From NCBI GenBank assembly GCA_905205065.1, contig CAJLCI010000050.1, forward strand, positions 1 through 9,714: 9,714 bases of DNA, in the 5' to 3' direction. Source of the DNA: an uncultured Eubacteriales bacterium. GTDB lineage: Bacteria; Bacillota; Clostridia; Oscillospirales; CAG-272. Each line of letters begins with the position of its first letter. The stretch's first letter is position 1. This document shows positions 1 to 7,109 of the stretch, piece after piece. A program made the position numbers and the translations under genes. The notes under the pieces are model-generated. The model saw only the letters and a program-made list of their open reading frames with translations, searched no databases and was not told where the DNA came from.

Positions 1-79
1 CGGCAAACGCGGCGAATGACAAGGACGACGCCAGAAGCACCGCGGAGGTTAATGCAGAAGTGAATTGTTTGACAGACAT
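1..79 (-). CDS. N-terminus of a secreted protein (signal peptide only; runs off the window)
   Basis: On the minus strand an ATG at 79 opens a frame that stays open for all 26 codons to the window edge. It reads MSVKQFTSALTS, then a hydrophobic stretch (AVLLASSLSFAAFA): a short positively charged start, a hydrophobic core and small residues suitable for signal peptidase I. A ribosome binding site (AAAGGGG, plus-strand 90-96) sits 10 bases upstream of the ATG, which supports a real start. The mature protein lies outside the window, so its function is unknown. It follows the S8 protease gene by 85 bp on the same strand, so the two may be co-transcribed. I saw no convincing -35/-10 pair between them. 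Confidence 0.6.
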   Translation of the reverse strand, partial: MSVKQFTSALTSAVLLASSLSFAAFA

Positions 80-164
80 AAGATAGCTACCCCTTTCTGA
101 TTATTATATAAGTTGCTGTATTAAATTATAAAAACGCAGTACTATATGAAATGTATTATAAGTT

Positions 165-2105
165 TTAGCTTGAAAGAAGTCCCTCCGGATAATTGCATTT
201 TGTACAAATACGAGTGCCGTCTGAATTTGTCACATAGGTATGATTTTCGTATATTGTATCTTTGCATGCGCATTGAGCGGAGTGCATGTAGTTGCTTGTA
301 GGGCTGTAGTTGAAGATATAAGAATGAACATGCGGTTCATAAGGATGAGACAAGGATATTATTTCAGGTCTGTTTCTGACTTGTTCATTTGTTACAACCT
401 GAATTTTATAGGTTCTTAAATTTACGACTCTGTTTTCTATGTTTATGTAAGCGGTTGAGCTGTTCCAATCTGTTTCATGTATAATTGTCTCGCCTGCAGA
501 TGTTTCATATATAATCCTTACCTTATATTTTACCATATTGTGATCGATTATATCTGTACTTGGGGTACAACTTTGTCCGAGAATCAGTCGCGAAAGATTT
601 ATATATATTATTTGCATCGGGCTTACGGTTATTAGGCTTTCGTAAACGACTTTGCCCGCGGCTGAATATTCCGGCGTTACAACCGTACCGAATCGTTTAT
701 TTGCAATTATATTTCTTGAATTTGTATAGCAAATCATTCCGTATCCCGAATAATCGTCAAGTCTTCCGCTTGCACTGCTTAACGGATTGCAGCCGGCCAT
801 AATTATCTCTTTTAAAAGACTGGGGTTGGTTTTCAGCAAATCGGGATACTGATGCATAAGCCTGACTGCAATTCCAGTTACAAGCGGCGCTGCAAAGCTT
901 GTTCCGGACTTGGTGCCGATATTTGGTACTACAATATTTACTCCGGGCGCGACAACCTCCGGCTTGGGGATATTTTCATCATCGGAAATATATGATGAGC
1001 TTGCCCACACTTCACTGTTCGCATCTGTCGCTCCTACAGTCAGCACATTTACAGCCATTGCCGGCTTTGTCACATTTCCACCGTTATTTCCGGCTGACTT
1101 TACAAGTAAACAACCGCTTGTTGCTATTACATGGTCAATATATGCACAAAAATTTGTATATACGGACGAGTTGATTTCACCATTAAATTGTGGTTTTGAT
1201 ATGCCGGGTTTATATTCATATTCATTTAAAAAATAGTATGGTGCACTCATGTTTATTATATTTACATATTTAGCGTATAATAACCAATTGATACATTCTG
1301 TATAAGTGTAATTTTTGTCTCCTGATGTTGCGTCATGAAATGCAGCAAAGTATAACGAGACTCCCCTTGCTATACCTGTTGTTCCTCCTATAAGAGAGGC
1401 AACAAAAGCAGGATGCCAGTTTTGTGTTTGATTTGACGAACCATATTTTTCAATATATATAGTAGATGGTAGATTTGTACATGATATGGGCAAATATCCT
1501 TCTAGAATACCTACCTTGATTCCTGTTCCGTCATACTCGGTTTCCTCGTAAATGCCGATTGTTTCGAATATGTCGTCGAGCGTAAAATCAGGGGCGGAGG
1601 AATTGACTTCGGCGGATTCCGCTGCCGGCTGTGAGCCTGAAATAAAGTCCGCTCCGACATATTTGATTTTATCGTTTGATGCTGCATTCATCAGAGTGTC
1701 TCTGTCCTCATTATATTCACTTACAGAATCGTAGATGATTTCAGCGTAAGGCGCGGAATATGATACAGACACATTGCTTATACCAAGCTCGGAAGCTGTC
1801 TGTTCGTTTCTGGTTTTGTAGTAGTTTTTTACGGTATCTCGGCGTTCCTCTACGCTGAGGCCTTCGAGAGAGGCAAGATCTATAGCTGGATAATCAAACT
1901 GCATAAGTACGTAAACGTCATAGTTTTCGCTGTCTGAGGTGATTTCCTCAAATTCATTCTCAGAAAGTGCGGCAAAGTCCTCATTCAGCACCTTTAAGGC
2001 TGCATCGTCGGTTGAAGGACTTACAGCTCCGGAAAATACGGTGATGCCAGAGATTAAAGAAAAACTCAGAAGAAGCGTCAGCGGAATTTTTACAAATTTT
2101 TTCAT
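165..2105 (-). CDS. Secreted subtilisin-like (S8) serine protease with Glu at the catalytic Asp position
   Basis: This is a 646-residue exported peptidase. Residues 1-29 are a signal peptide (MKKFVKIPLTLLLSFSLISG and on). About 30-155 resembles a subtilisin propeptide, and about 192-460 is the S8 catalytic domain. The Ser motif is intact (GTSFAAP, Ser403), as are the His (HPAFVASLIGG, His231) and the oxyanion Asn (SAGNNGG, Asn340). The first motif, normally V-x-(V/I)-(L/I)-D-(T/S)-G, reads VGILEGY, so the usual Asp is Glu202. His231 is followed by Pro-Ala rather than Gly-Thr. The C-terminus (about 592-637) has His592, His594, His608, Cys612, Cys614, His622, Cys634 and Cys637, a metal-ribbon-like tail common in clostridial surface proteins. 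The frame extends 11 codons further upstream (to 2138), but those codons span the ribosome binding site, so 2105 is the start. Family call is firm; the substrate is unknown. Confidence 0.9.
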   Translation of the reverse strand: MKKFVKIPLTLLLSFSLISGITVFSGAVSPSTDDAALKVLNEDFAALSENEFEEITSDSENYDVYVLMQFDYPAIDLASLEGLSVEERRDTVKNYYKTRNEQTASELGISNVSVSYSAPYAEIIYDSVSEYNEDRDTLMNAASNDKIKYVGADFISGSQPAAESAEVNSSAPDFTLDDIFETIGIYEETEYDGTGIKVGILEGYLPISCTNLPSTIYIEKYGSSNQTQNWHPAFVASLIGGTTGIARGVSLYFAAFHDATSGDKNYTYTECINWLLYAKYVNIINMSAPYYFLNEYEYKPGISKPQFNGEINSSVYTNFCAYIDHVIATSGCLLVKSAGNNGGNVTKPAMAVNVLTVGATDANSEVWASSSYISDDENIPKPEVVAPGVNIVVPNIGTKSGTSFAAPLVTGIAVRLMHQYPDLLKTNPSLLKEIIMAGCNPLSSASGRLDDYSGYGMICYTNSRNIIANKRFGTVVTPEYSAAGKVVYESLITVSPMQIIYINLSRLILGQSCTPSTDIIDHNMVKYKVRIIYETSAGETIIHETDWNSSTAYINIENRVVNLRTYKIQVVTNEQVRNRPEIISLSHPYEPHVHSYIFNYSPTSNYMHSAQCACKDTIYENHTYVTNSDGTRICTKCNYPEGLLSS

Positions 2106-2112
2106 GGCGGTA

Positions 2113-2120
2113 TCCTTTCT
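2113..2120 (-). promoter_or_regulatory. Ribosome binding site deciding the S8 protease start
   Basis: AGAAAGGA on the minus strand lies 7 bases before the ATG at 2105. The longer in-frame ATG at 2138 would place this site inside the coding region and has no comparable site of its own. The hydrophobic signal peptide also begins directly after the 2105 start. Confidence 0.75.
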
Positions 2121-2212
2121 GTAATTTAAATATCTCACTGTTTTTATTTACATTAGATTTCTGTTTAATGTACAAAACATATTCAGAAACAAATATAAAT
2201 TTCTTTATTTAT

Positions 2213-2241
2213 ATTATATTACATATTTGGTAAAAAAACAA
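2213..2241 (-). promoter_or_regulatory. Probable sigma-A promoter of the S8 protease gene
   Basis: On the minus strand TTGTTT (2236-2241) is followed by a 17-base spacer and a perfect TATAAT (2213-2218). It lies between the operon terminator at 2320-2369 and the protease start, giving a leader of about 100 bases. The surrounding DNA is very AT-rich, which raises the chance of a fortuitous match. Confidence 0.45.
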
Positions 2242-2319
2242 TTGGTATATATGATGAAAATAGTTGTAATATATTGTGCAAAATTACTAAATACATTTTG
2301 AATACAGAGCTTTTGCAGT

Positions 2320-2369
2320 AAAAAAAATCCCTGTCAGCTTTTAAATTATTTTAAAAGCTGACAGGGATT
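2320..2369 (-). terminator. Intrinsic terminator of the activase/dehydratase operon
   Basis: There is a perfect 20-bp inverted repeat (2326-2345 paired with 2350-2369) with a 4-base loop. In the minus direction it is followed by a run of eight T (plus-strand A at 2320-2327). It begins 15 bases after the stop of the 433-residue gene and insulates that operon from the protease gene. On the plus strand it lacks a clean T-run, so it acts mainly on minus-strand transcripts. Confidence 0.93.
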
Positions 2370-2383
2370 GATATTTAAAATTT

Positions 2384-3685
2384 TTATATAATGGCGTTAC
2401 TTTTTTCTGGGGTTTCCTCCCTGACTGAAACGTCCTTTTTATTCTTTTCAAGACGTTCACGCGCGACAGCAAGCATAAGCTTGATTCTGTTTTCTTGATT
2501 TACAACAGTTGCGCCGGGATCGTAGTCTATAGGCACAATATTCGCCTGAGGATATCTTTCTCGGATCTTTCGTATCATACCCTTTCCCGCGATATGATTA
2601 GGCAGGCAGCCGAAGGGCTGAACACATACTATGTTTTCATAACCGAGCTCGACAAGCTCCGCCATTTCGGCGGTGAGCAGCCATCCTTCTCCCATTTTGC
2701 AGCCGCGGCTTATAATTCCGGAGGGCAGAGAGGTTACATGGTCGAATTTTGACGGTACGACGAAGCCGTGTGCCCCGACTGCTTTTCCGATTTTATTTTT
2801 GATTCCGGAAAGGTATGCCTTGGCAATTTTTCTTGTCTCAAAGGCTGTTCGGCTTCCGCCGTACAGCTTATAATCGTCAATTCCCGCCTGCATGGAGTAG
2901 AGAAGGAAGTCAAGAAGTCCGGGCACCATTACCTCACAGCCCTGAGAGGCGAGAAAGCTTTCAAGTCCGTTGTTTCCGAGCGGAGAGTATTTAACGTAAA
3001 TTTCTCCGACTATGCCGACACGAATGCGAGGGATGATATCACGCGGAATAGCTTCAAACTCGGCTGCGATTTTATCCATACAGCTTTTTACGCTGCGTCC
3101 TGACAGATATTTTCCTGATTTAAAGCTTTCCGTCAGAAATTCCGACCATTTTTCAACTAATCTGTCGCTCTCTCCCTTGTTTTTTTCGTAGGGTCTTGTC
3201 TGGTTTGAGAGAAGCATTAAAAGATCGCCGTAAGATACTGCGGCTATACCGCAGCGAATCATTGGAAGGGTAAGTTCCCAGCCGTCTCCTTCGTTTTTCA
3301 GACCGCTGAAATTCAGCGAAATTACGGGAACATAGTCAAACCCGTTTTTTTGCAGCGCTTTTTTTATTAAAAACAGATAATTTGACGCGCGGCATCCTCC
3401 TCCTGTCTGAAACATCATAAGAGCAACCTTGTGAGTATCGTATCTGCCGCTTTTCAGCGCCTCTATAAACTGGCCGATAACAAGCAGAGCGGGATAACAG
3501 GTGTCGTTATGTACGGAGCGAAGTCCCTCGTCGACTACAGCGCGATCGGTGTTTTTCAGAATTTCAACCTTATAGCCGAAATTATCAAATATTCGTACAA
3601 GAAGGTCCCAGTGAATCGGGAGCATGTTGGGAATGAGAATTGTATGTGTTTTTCTCATTTCCTTAGTGAAAGGAGCATTGCTCAT
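2384..3685 (-). CDS. 2-hydroxyacyl-CoA dehydratase/DUF2229-type protein (COG3581-like), partner of the upstream activase
   Basis: This 433-residue cytoplasmic protein is of the HgdB/BcrB-related, DUF2229-like type that accepts electrons from an ATP-dependent activase. Likely iron-sulfur ligands sit in conserved-looking motifs: Cys63 (NDTCYPA), Cys98 (GGGCRASNY), Cys329 (SRGCKMGEGW) and Cys360 (QPFGCLPNH). The C-terminal PIDYDPGAT stretch (about 386-393) also fits this group. It starts 18 bases after the stop of the 977-residue activase. A site AGAAAGGA lies 11 bases before the ATG, so the two form an operon. In many Clostridia this segment is the C-terminal part of one chain of about 1,400 residues; here it is a separate gene. 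An alternative start at Met10 has AAGGA only about 2 bases ahead, too close. The enzyme's substrate cannot be read from sequence. Related families include true hydroxyacyl-CoA dehydratases, benzoyl-CoA reductases and double-cubane-cluster proteins. Confidence 0.8.
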   Translation of the reverse strand: MSNAPFTKEMRKTHTILIPNMLPIHWDLLVRIFDNFGYKVEILKNTDRAVVDEGLRSVHNDTCYPALLVIGQFIEALKSGRYDTHKVALMMFQTGGGCRASNYLFLIKKALQKNGFDYVPVISLNFSGLKNEGDGWELTLPMIRCGIAAVSYGDLLMLLSNQTRPYEKNKGESDRLVEKWSEFLTESFKSGKYLSGRSVKSCMDKIAAEFEAIPRDIIPRIRVGIVGEIYVKYSPLGNNGLESFLASQGCEVMVPGLLDFLLYSMQAGIDDYKLYGGSRTAFETRKIAKAYLSGIKNKIGKAVGAHGFVVPSKFDHVTSLPSGIISRGCKMGEGWLLTAEMAELVELGYENIVCVQPFGCLPNHIAGKGMIRKIRERYPQANIVPIDYDPGATVVNQENRIKLMLAVARERLEKNKKDVSVREETPEKSNAII

Positions 3686-3703
3686 ATAAAAACGGTTCCT
3701 TTC

Positions 3704-6637
3704 TTAAAGTGTGGAGAACAGACTGCGGAGCCTTATTTTTACAGCTCCCAGATTTGTGATCTCATCAATTTTTATCTGTGTATAGATACGCCCGTCCTCT
3801 TCGAGAATTGAGCGTACCTCATCGGTTGTGATAGCGTCCACGCCGCATCCGAATGATACAAGTTGGACGAGATTGAGTTTGGGATGTTTTTTTGATTCTT
3901 TTGCGACATATTTTGCGGCGCAGTACATTCTCGAATGATATGTCCATTGATTGAGAACGCCGACTTCAAATTTAGGAATCAGTTCACTGACCGCGTCCTC
4001 GCTTATAACTGCCGCGCCGTAATCGCAGATCAGCCTGTCTATGCCGTGATTTATCTCACCGTCTATATGATAAGGTCTGCCGGCAAGCACGATAACAGGC
4101 ATATCGGCGGCATAAGCCTTTTCAAGAATTTCGGCTCCCTTTGTCCGGATTCTCGACATGTGAGCTCCATACTCCTCGTATGCGGCTTCGGCTGCCGCTT
4201 TAACCTCGCTTTTGCTTATTCCGTCAAAATATTTTTGAAGTATTTTATAAAAGTGAGATATAAAATCCTTTTTTCTGTGTATTCCCACATAGTCGTTTAT
4301 GAGCGTAATATTTTCAGGCAGCCTCATGTTGGCTTCGATAAGCTCCGGATAGTAAGCTACTACAGGGCAGTTGTAGTTGTTGTCGCCCTTATGCTCGTCT
4401 ACATTATAGGACATGCAGGGATAGAAAATTTTATCAATTCCCCGGTTTACTAAATCCTTGACATGGCCGTGGATGAGCTTAGCCGGATAGCATACGGTGT
4501 CCGACGGAATTGTGGTTTGTCCGAGAAGATACAGCTCGTGTGATGATCTGCCGGATCGTATTACCTCAAAGCCAAGCCTTGTGAACAAAGTATGCCAGAG
4601 GGGGAAAAGCTCATACATATTAAGTCCCATGGGAATTCCGATTTTTCCGCGGTTTCCAGGTATCGGTTTGTATGCGTCGAGCAGCTCATTTTTATATTCA
4701 AACATATTGAGCTTGTTTTCAGACGCTTTGCCTGATATCATTTTATCGCACTGGTTTCCTCCGATGAAGCGTCTGATCTTATCTCCGCCATCGACTGTCC
4801 CGAAGGTATTTATGGTAAGGCTGCAGTGATTCTGACATCCCTTGCAGGTTGTCATTTTAACGGTGTGAACGAGATTTTTAAGCTCGTCTCCGGAAAGTGT
4901 CGCGCTTTCTGACAAACAGTCTTTTTCGGCTTTCGACTGCGCGTACAGCGCGGCTCCGTACGCTCCCATTATTCCTGAGATTGTCGGACGTATAACCTCG
5001 CGTCCGACCTCGCGCTCAAATGCGCGGAGAACAGCGTCATTCAGAAATGTTCCGCCCTGGACAACGATATGTTCTCCGAGCTCTTCGGGAGAGGAGACGC
5101 GTATGACCTTGTAGAGCGCGTTCTTTACAACACTGATTGAAAGGCCTGCGGATATATTTCCGACCGACGCCCCATCTTTCTGTGCCTGCTTAACCGATGA
5201 ATTCATAAATACCGTGCAGCGGGAACCAAGATCGACGGGATTGTCGGCAAACAATCCGAGAGATGAAAATTCTTCTATAGGATATCCGAGCGCTCCGGCA
5301 AAGGTTTGCAGAAACGAACCGCACCCTGAGGAACAGGCTTCGTTGAGAAAAATGTTGTCAATAGCTCCGTTTCTTATTTTGAAGCATTTTATATCCTGAC
5401 CGCCGATATCGATTATAAAGCTTACGTCAGGCTGAAATTTATGCGCGGCGGTGAAATGGGCGACTGTTTCAACAATTCCGTAGTCAAGATTAAATGCCGA
5501 ACGTATCATCTCCTCGCCGTATCCGGTTACGGCGGAGGCGCAAAGCTTTGCCCGCGGAAATCTTTCTGCAAAGGACATAAGAAAGTTCTGTACGAACGGA
5601 ATCGGATTTCCGCCGTTCGGTCTATAATCCGAACATAGAATGTTTCCCTCTTCATCGGTGGCAACGGCTTTAACCGTGGTTGATCCGGCGTCAATTCCAA
5701 CATATGCTTTTCCGCTGTATACAGTATTGTTTGTAACGGGAATTGACGCTTTTGCGTGGCGCGCTGCGAATTTGTCATATTCATCTCTGCTTTCAAAGAG
5801 CGGAGCGCAGCTTCTGTAGCCTTCTGAAGAGATGTAATTTTTCATCGTGGAGATTATACCGTCGAGCTTTATAGTTTCTTCAGCGAGCATAGCCGCACCT
5901 AAAGCTACAAAATACAGAGAATGCTGCGGAAGCGTTCCCGAAATTTCAAGAGTTTTATCAAAGGCGGAGCGGAGCTGTTTCATAAAGGTGAGCGGACCGC
6001 CGAGATATGCTACGTTTCCGTTTATTTCACGTCCCTGAGCAAGACCGCCGACAGTCTGATTAACAACGGCGTAAAGAATACTGGCGCAGATGTCGGGTTT
6101 TTGCGCGCCCTGATTGATCAGCGGCTGTATATCGCTCTTTGCAAATACGCCGCAGCGTGATGCGATTGTATAAATTTTCTGATGTTTTTCGGCGAGAATG
6201 TCGAGTTCTTCAGGAGTAATTCCGAGCAGTGTCGCCATCTGGTCGATAAAAGCTCCCGTACCGCCGGCACAGGAACCGTTCATTCTGACTTCGATGGATC
6301 CGCCGGAGAGAAACAGAATTTTTGCGTCTTCTCCTCCGAGCTCAATAACCACGTCTGTTCCGGGAATAATTCGGTCTGTGGAGACGCGCGTTGCATATAC
6401 CTCCTGTACAAACTGAATTCCGCACTGTTCTGCGAATCCCATTGCCGCCGATCCGGTCACACAAAGCTTTGCTTCGCTGATATCAAGCTTTTCCTTAATT
6501 TCCGACAGCATTTCCGCCGACATTTCTGTTATACGTGACATATGCCTGCGGTAGCTTTCATATATTACTTTTTCGTTTGTATCGACTGCAACCGCTTTTA
6601 CAGTGGTTGAGCCTATATCAAGTCCGATTCTTACCAT
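3704..6637 (-). CDS. Tandem acyl-CoA dehydratase-type activase (two BcrAD/BadFG ASKHA domains) fused to a DUF2229-like domain
   Basis: This 977-residue protein is predicted to be a cytoplasmic ATP-driven electron donor to a dehydratase/reductase-type iron-sulfur protein. ASKHA domain 1 (about 3-255) has DIGSTTVK (7-14), ELGGEDAK (99-106), NGSCAGGTGAF with Cys123, and SRCGVFAKSD with Cys162. Domain 2 (about 312-566) repeats the plan with GIDAGSTTVK (314-323), DIGGQDIK (410-417), NEACSSGCGSF with Cys435 and Cys439, and GSRCTVF with Cys474. Residues 597-975 are DUF2229/COG3580-like: a Cys-rich entry CKGCQNHC (598, 601, 605), DTVCYPA (Cys716), YPCMSYN (Cys741), LAGRPYHID (851-859) and SFGCGVD (Cys931). 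The DTVCYPA motif mirrors NDTCYPA in the downstream 433-residue partner, so the two share a related fold. The start MVRIGLDIGSTT is the standard N-terminus of the family, with AAAAGGT 9 bases upstream of the ATG. Electron donor and substrate are unknown. Confidence 0.87.
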   Translation of the reverse strand: MVRIGLDIGSTTVKAVAVDTNEKVIYESYRRHMSRITEMSAEMLSEIKEKLDISEAKLCVTGSAAMGFAEQCGIQFVQEVYATRVSTDRIIPGTDVVIELGGEDAKILFLSGGSIEVRMNGSCAGGTGAFIDQMATLLGITPEELDILAEKHQKIYTIASRCGVFAKSDIQPLINQGAQKPDICASILYAVVNQTVGGLAQGREINGNVAYLGGPLTFMKQLRSAFDKTLEISGTLPQHSLYFVALGAAMLAEETIKLDGIISTMKNYISSEGYRSCAPLFESRDEYDKFAARHAKASIPVTNNTVYSGKAYVGIDAGSTTVKAVATDEEGNILCSDYRPNGGNPIPFVQNFLMSFAERFPRAKLCASAVTGYGEEMIRSAFNLDYGIVETVAHFTAAHKFQPDVSFIIDIGGQDIKCFKIRNGAIDNIFLNEACSSGCGSFLQTFAGALGYPIEEFSSLGLFADNPVDLGSRCTVFMNSSVKQAQKDGASVGNISAGLSISVVKNALYKVIRVSSPEELGEHIVVQGGTFLNDAVLRAFEREVGREVIRPTISGIMGAYGAALYAQSKAEKDCLSESATLSGDELKNLVHTVKMTTCKGCQNHCSLTINTFGTVDGGDKIRRFIGGNQCDKMISGKASENKLNMFEYKNELLDAYKPIPGNRGKIGIPMGLNMYELFPLWHTLFTRLGFEVIRSGRSSHELYLLGQTTIPSDTVCYPAKLIHGHVKDLVNRGIDKIFYPCMSYNVDEHKGDNNYNCPVVAYYPELIEANMRLPENITLINDYVGIHRKKDFISHFYKILQKYFDGISKSEVKAAAEAAYEEYGAHMSRIRTKGAEILEKAYAADMPVIVLAGRPYHIDGEINHGIDRLICDYGAAVISEDAVSELIPKFEVGVLNQWTYHSRMYCAAKYVAKESKKHPKLNLVQLVSFGCGVDAITTDEVRSILEEDGRIYTQIKIDEITNLGAVKIRLRSLFSTL

Positions 6638-6659
6638 TCCAGAATTACCTTTTCAATAA

Positions 6660-6672
6660 GGGGCAAAGCCCC
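6660..6672 (-). other. Small GC hairpin just ahead of the activase ribosome binding site
   Basis: GGGGC, a 3-base loop and GCCCC form a 5-bp all-GC stem. In the activase transcript it lies a few bases before the AAAAGG site. It has no T-run, so it is not a terminator. It could modulate translation, but this is only suggestive. Confidence 0.35.
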
Positions 6673-6740
6673 GTCATTCAACGATCCGGCGGCGAACTCG
6701 GTCGTCGTCGGAAAAAGTGAGCGGAGTCCGCTGCCTGCAG

Positions 6741-6960
6741 AGGCGAACTTATTATAGATTAACGTTTTACATGTGAACTTTTTAAGACAAACATTTTATA
6801 GATTAACGTTTTACAGGCGAACCTTTTAAGACGAACTTTTTAAGACGAATCTTTTAAGACGAACGTTTTACAGGCGAACTTTATAAGACGAACATTTTAC
6901 GGACGAATGCTTTACAGACGAACGTTATTACAGCTGAACTGTTTGCAGCCGATCGTCTTG
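6741..6960. repeat. Degenerate tandem array of about fifteen 14-16-bp units
   Basis: Units follow each other without spacers from 6741 to 6960, with a plus-strand consensus near RGRCGAACNTTTTAM. Clear copies are 6830-6843 (GACGAACTTTTTAA), 6844-6857, 6858-6871 (GACGAACGTTTTAC) and 6887-6900. AGATTAACGTTTTAC occurs identically at 6756-6770 and 6800-6814, which indicates a 44-bp higher-order period (15+15+14). Unit length is not a multiple of three and units carry stop codons, so it is not coding. It lies upstream of the activase operon. Divergence rises toward the 6960 end. The role is unknown. Confidence 0.85.
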
Positions 6961-6978
6961 AATACGCAGACATCTCAC

Positions 6979-7002
6979 TTTTAGTTATATTTTTAGTTAT
7001 AT
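6979..7002. repeat. Perfect 12-bp tandem doublet
   Basis: TTTTAGTTATAT occurs twice back to back (6979-6990 and 6991-7002), 18 bp beyond the end of the 14-16-bp array. On the minus strand each copy contains TATAAC, which could be read as a weak -10 element, but no good -35 accompanies either copy. Confidence 0.8.
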
Positions 7003-7109
7003 AATATACCGCATATATCGCCGATAAAAAGGCAGTATATACTTAATTTTTTACTTTATTTACAGCGTAAAGTTTATCATAATAAATTTAATTTGATATG
7101 ACTTTTTAA

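Larger units (their letters stand above)
6638..7109. other. 472-bp intergenic region between mtaB and the activase operon
   Basis: From the activase side it holds a small GC hairpin (6660-6672), a GC-rich patch to about 6740, the 14-16-bp repeat array (6741-6960), a 12-bp doublet (6979-7002), and AT-rich DNA up to the mtaB stop. I see no gene and no clear mtaB terminator. The best minus-strand promoter guess is TATATT near 7003-7008 with a poor -35, which I do not call. The operon may be transcribed from here or by read-through from mtaB; the sequence does not decide. Confidence 0.7.

Noticed and set aside
80..164. Promoter between the protease gene and the partial secreted-protein gene
   Set aside because: TATAAT-like strings occur, but none has a reasonable -35 at 16-18 bases; the region is simply AT-rich.
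560..1236. Open frames on the plus strand opposite the S8 protease (560-802, 899-1174, 910-1236)
   Set aside because: They lie antisense to a well-supported protease domain, lack ribosome binding sites and show no recognisable domains.
2106..2138. Upstream ATG at 2138 as the protease start
   Set aside because: The 11 extra codons cover the good ribosome binding site, and the signal peptide begins naturally at the 2105 ATG.
3935..4453. 172-codon plus-strand frame opposite the activase
   Set aside because: It mirrors the conserved DUF2229-like region of the minus-strand gene; composition is Tyr/Val/Ile-rich as expected for an antisense shadow.
6741..6960. CRISPR array or replication iterons
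   Set aside because: Units are 14-16 bp with no spacers, so not CRISPR; no replication initiator gene or DnaA-box cluster is nearby, so an origin is unsupported.
7005..7039. Hairpin TATACCGC...GCAGTATA as the mtaB terminator
   Set aside because: The loop is 19 bases, one pair is a wobble, and no T-run follows on the minus strand.
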